Source: CAZVFE01 sp964626405 (lineage in GTDB: Bacteria > Bacteroidota > Bacteroidia > Cytophagales > Spirosomataceae). From it: a stretch of 8,070 nucleotides of DNA. The DNA lies in assembly GCA_964626405.1 (NCBI GenBank), contig CAZVFE010000068.1, positions 1 through 8,070 of the forward strand. Direction: 5' to 3'. A program made the translations under genes and the position numbers. Positions 5,501 to 8,070 of this stretch are shown one piece after another. Every line of letters begins with the position of its first letter. The first letter of the stretch is position 1. The notes under the pieces were generated by a model that worked only from the letters and a program-made list of their open reading frames with translations, searched no databases and had not been told where the DNA came from.

Positions 5501-8070
5501 ATGAAGAATTACCTATTAGTAGTATTATTATTTTTGTCCGCGAGTTTGATGGCTCAATTCCCAGGGGGGGGTCGTCCGGGTGAAGCGCCACAAAGAAGAA
5601 CAACAGAATCATCTTTTGAAGATTTGAATTCAAATTTGGATGGTAAGGCAAAAATAATTGGTTATACTTTGGATTCTGCTGCGAATATTCCAGTGGAATT
5701 TGCAGCCATTGCTTTAATTGATAAAAAAACCAATCAACCTATTGATGGAACTACCACGGATGAGGTTGGTAAATTTGAGATTAATAAGATACCGATTGGC
5801 TCTTATAAAATTGTTGTAAGTTTTATTGGTTATGAAACTAAGACGATTGAGTTTGAAATTAAAGAAAAAAAGCAGAATATCGATTTTGGAATCATTAAAA
5901 TGCCAATGTCTACTACTGTTTTGGCGGAAGTGACAGTTGAGGGGCAAAAGCCAATGATTGAAGAATTGGTGGATAGAACGGTCTACAATGCAGAAAATGA
6001 TGAAACCAATAAGGGAGGAGATGCTACTACTGTTTTAGCTAAGGTTCCGATGTTATCGGTAGATTTAGATGGAAATGTAAGTTTAAGAGGCTCGTCTAAC
6101 ATTAAGGTATTGATTAATAATAAGCCTTCAACAATTATGGCATCGAGTATTCCGGATGCCTTAAAGCAAATTCCAGCTGAGATGATTAAATCTGTTGAAG
6201 TAATCACTTCTCCATCCTCGAGATATGATGCAGAAGGGTCTGCTGGTATAATTAATATAAACACTAAAAAGAATACGCTTCAAGGATTAACCTTGAATGT
6301 CAATTCTTCTGCTGGATATAGAGGATCCAATTTAGGTTTAAATGGAAATTTCAGAAGAAAGAATTGGGGTTTATCTCTAGGTGGTTGGGGAAGATCTTCC
6401 TATAATGTAAGGGGAGATTTTGAAAATACTCAAACAACGATAAATCCTGAGACATCTGTTTCAACAACGAATAGGCAAACTTCAAGTTCTTTGAATGCGG
6501 GGTTATTTGGAAGGTATAATTTAGGTTTTGATTGGGATATTAATAAAAAGAATTATGTTCTTGCCAATGCTTCATTTGGAGTTAGAAATAATAATTCCAA
6601 GCAATTTGATTTGATGCAATATACGAATGGGGTGTTGAGAAATTCAAGAAATACCTATAATGATGGATCATCAAATAATATCGATTTTAATTTTAATTAT
6701 ACGCATATTTTTGATAAGCCAGGACATGAATTTAGTTTATTGGCGATGGTATCCAATGATTCAAGAGATAATACTTTTTCGAATGATATTTTAAATCTAT
6801 CTAATTTAGATCAGGTAAGTTCTTCGATCAAAAATATCAATTATTCTTTTGATAGGGAAGCAACTATTCAGGCAGATTATATTGTTCCAATCTCAAAAAC
6901 TCAGTCTTTTGAAATGGGTGCGAAATATATTTATCGTTTATCCAATTCTGATTTTACATCTTATAAAAATATTACAGGAAATGATGCTGGTGGGTATTTA
7001 ATAGATCCTAATGCGAATTTATCCAACGTATTTGATTATGTTCAGAATATTGGGGCAGCTTATAGTTCTTATACTTATTCAACGAAGAATAAATGGACTT
7101 TCAAAGGAGGATTAAGATATGAGTATACAGATATATCTGCATCGTTTTTGAAGCAGGAAAATGCTCCAGATTTATCAATTCCATCTTATTCCATTTTGGT
7201 TCCGTCTTTTAATTTATCCAAGAATTTACCAAAAGGAACATGGAGATTTTCATTTAATAGAAGAATTCAAAGACCTTCTATTCGCTATCTAAATCCAAAT
7301 ATTGATCGTACGAATCCATTGAGAATTTCGACTGGTAATCCGAATTTAGATCCAGAATATGCAAATAATTTTGAAATTGGATATAGTAGATTAATCAAGC
7401 AGACTTATATATCTGCAGCAATTTTCCACAGAAATACTACAGGATCCATTTCTAATATTTCTTTGGTGGATACTGCAACGATTAATGGAAAATTAGAAGA
7501 TATCATTTTAACCAAACCATTTAATATTGGGTCGGAGAAGCGTTATGGTATGGATTTAAATTTAAATGTGAATTTAGCTAACAAATTCAGATTGGGAGGA
7601 GGAGCTGATATTGATTATGTAAATGTTTCCAATAATGATCCTGATCCATCCAAAGTTGTAGGAAATAAAGGATTTTCAACTCGATTTAGAGCTTTCGGTT
7701 CTTATGAGATTGGTAAAGGTTATGGATTTCAATTATTTTCTTTTTACCGTTTGAGAGAAGTGAATTTACAAGGTTATTCAGGAGGTTTTGGAATGTATAA
7801 TTTAAGTTTCAAGAAGGATATCAATGAGAAAAGAGGAAGTATAGGAATTGGTGTTGAAAATTTCTTGCAAAAAGGAATTAGGATTGTAAGCGAAACACAA
7901 TCTACTTATATCAATAACAAGAATATTAATATGAATTATAATTTTAATATTCGTGTAAACTTCTCTTATAGAATTGGAAAGATGACCTTTGAGGAACCAA
8001 GAAGAAGAAGAAAATCGATTACGAATGATGATCAAAAAGGAGGAGGAGATGATAGTGGCCAAGCTCAGCA
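5501..8070 (+). CDS. TonB-receptor-like outer-membrane beta-barrel protein, partial at 3' end
   Basis: An open frame of 856 codons runs from the ATG at 5501 to the right edge without a stop. The nearby ATG at 5493 hits TGA two codons later. Residues 1-18 form a signal peptide with likely cleavage SLMA/QF. A Gly/Pro-rich linker follows (19-48), then a carboxypeptidase-regulatory-like beta domain (about 50-135), a TonB-receptor-type plug (about 140-255, with VDLDGNVSLRGSSNIKVLIN near 187-206 and GSAGIININT at 246-255) and a long barrel rich in Asn, Ser and aromatics. RRIQRPSIRYLNP (from 587) and GNPNLDPEYANNFEIGY (from 612) resemble the PF14905-type barrel family of Bacteroidetes. After the last visible strand (RVNFSYRIG) comes a charged tail with four Arg, then Gly/Asp, so the true end is probably near. 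The ligand is unknown, and no SusD-like partner is visible in the window. It is transcribed away from the arginine genes, so a shared function is not implied. Confidence 0.92.
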   Translation, partial: MKNYLLVVLLFLSASLMAQFPGGGRPGEAPQRRTTESSFEDLNSNLDGKAKIIGYTLDSAANIPVEFAAIALIDKKTNQPIDGTTTDEVGKFEINKIPIGSYKIVVSFIGYETKTIEFEIKEKKQNIDFGIIKMPMSTTVLAEVTVEGQKPMIEELVDRTVYNAENDETNKGGDATTVLAKVPMLSVDLDGNVSLRGSSNIKVLINNKPSTIMASSIPDALKQIPAEMIKSVEVITSPSSRYDAEGSAGIININTKKNTLQGLTLNVNSSAGYRGSNLGLNGNFRRKNWGLSLGGWGRSSYNVRGDFENTQTTINPETSVSTTNRQTSSSLNAGLFGRYNLGFDWDINKKNYVLANASFGVRNNNSKQFDLMQYTNGVLRNSRNTYNDGSSNNIDFNFNYTHIFDKPGHEFSLLAMVSNDSRDNTFSNDILNLSNLDQVSSSIKNINYSFDREATIQADYIVPISKTQSFEMGAKYIYRLSNSDFTSYKNITGNDAGGYLIDPNANLSNVFDYVQNIGAAYSSYTYSTKNKWTFKGGLRYEYTDISASFLKQENAPDLSIPSYSILVPSFNLSKNLPKGTWRFSFNRRIQRPSIRYLNPNIDRTNPLRISTGNPNLDPEYANNFEIGYSRLIKQTYISAAIFHRNTTGSISNISLVDTATINGKLEDIILTKPFNIGSEKRYGMDLNLNVNLANKFRLGGGADIDYVNVSNNDPDPSKVVGNKGFSTRFRAFGSYEIGKGYGFQLFSFYRLREVNLQGYSGGFGMYNLSFKKDINEKRGSIGIGVENFLQKGIRIVSETQSTYINNKNINMNYNFNIRVNFSYRIGKMTFEEPRRRRKSITNDDQKGGGDDSGQAQ
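5564..5571 (+). repeat. Eight-G homopolymer at the 5' end of the outer-membrane protein gene
   Basis: A run of eight G, unusual for this AT-rich sequence, encodes Gly22-Gly24 just after the predicted signal peptide. The reading frame is open as sequenced. Adding one G would give TGA four codons after the tract, and removing one G would also lead to an early TGA (ending near 5627). It could therefore act as a slippage switch, or simply encode a Gly-rich linker. Confidence 0.9.

Noticed and set aside
5469..6264. Minus-strand open frames at 5469-5651, 5714-5947 and 5983-6264
   Set aside because: All are antisense to the outer-membrane protein gene, which reads as a continuous protein with signal peptide, regulatory-like domain and plug.
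7802..8062. Minus-strand open frame of 86 codons
   Set aside because: It is antisense to the C-terminal barrel strands of the outer-membrane protein and has no recognisable content.
5501..8070. Possible frameshift in the outer-membrane protein gene, suspected because of the G-run
   Set aside because: Codon-by-codon reading through the whole gene stays open in one frame with continuous family features on both sides of the tract.

Overview
The window looks like chromosomal DNA from a member of the Bacteroidota. It is AT-rich, and its genes have A-rich start regions without Shine-Dalgarno sequences. The transcarbamylase is of the Bacteroidetes acyl-ornithine type. The right-hand gene is an outer-membrane beta-barrel protein with a carboxypeptidase-regulatory-like domain and a plug, an architecture typical of this phylum. 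The genus cannot be fixed from the sequence.

Layout. Bases 1-5385 are a tight minus-strand gene run. In transcription order it holds a RimJ/RimL-like GNAT acetyltransferase (5385-4831), argF' (N-acylornithine carbamoyltransferase, 4853-3879), argB (3877-3101), an M20 deacylase of ArgE type (3000-1954), argH (1949-606), and riboflavin synthase (ribE, from a TTG start at 585 to the left edge, lacking only its last few codons). Gaps are -23, 1, 100, 4 and 20 bp, so most or all of it is probably one operon. A 115-bp divergent intergenic region (5386-5500) separates it from a plus-strand gene starting at 5501. That gene encodes a large TonB-receptor-like outer-membrane protein and runs off the right edge after 856 codons.

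How the genes fit together. ArgB phosphorylates an N-acylglutamate, ArgF' carbamoylates N-acylornithine, the M20 enzyme removes the acyl group from N-acylcitrulline, and ArgH splits argininosuccinate to arginine and fumarate. This is the Bacteroides/Xanthomonas variant in which the acyl group stays on until citrulline. The residue that sets acyl-group choice in ArgF' is Ala90, which predicts succinylated rather than acetylated intermediates. argC, argD, argG and a recognised first-step acyltransferase are absent here. The GNAT at the head of the run is a weak candidate for that last role.

Other points of interest are an 8-G homopolymer just after the signal peptide of the outer-membrane protein (possible slippage site), the TTG start of ribE, and a small palindrome in the divergent promoter region. 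No mobile elements, CRISPR arrays, RNA genes or clear terminators were seen, and nothing here amounts to a wholly new system.
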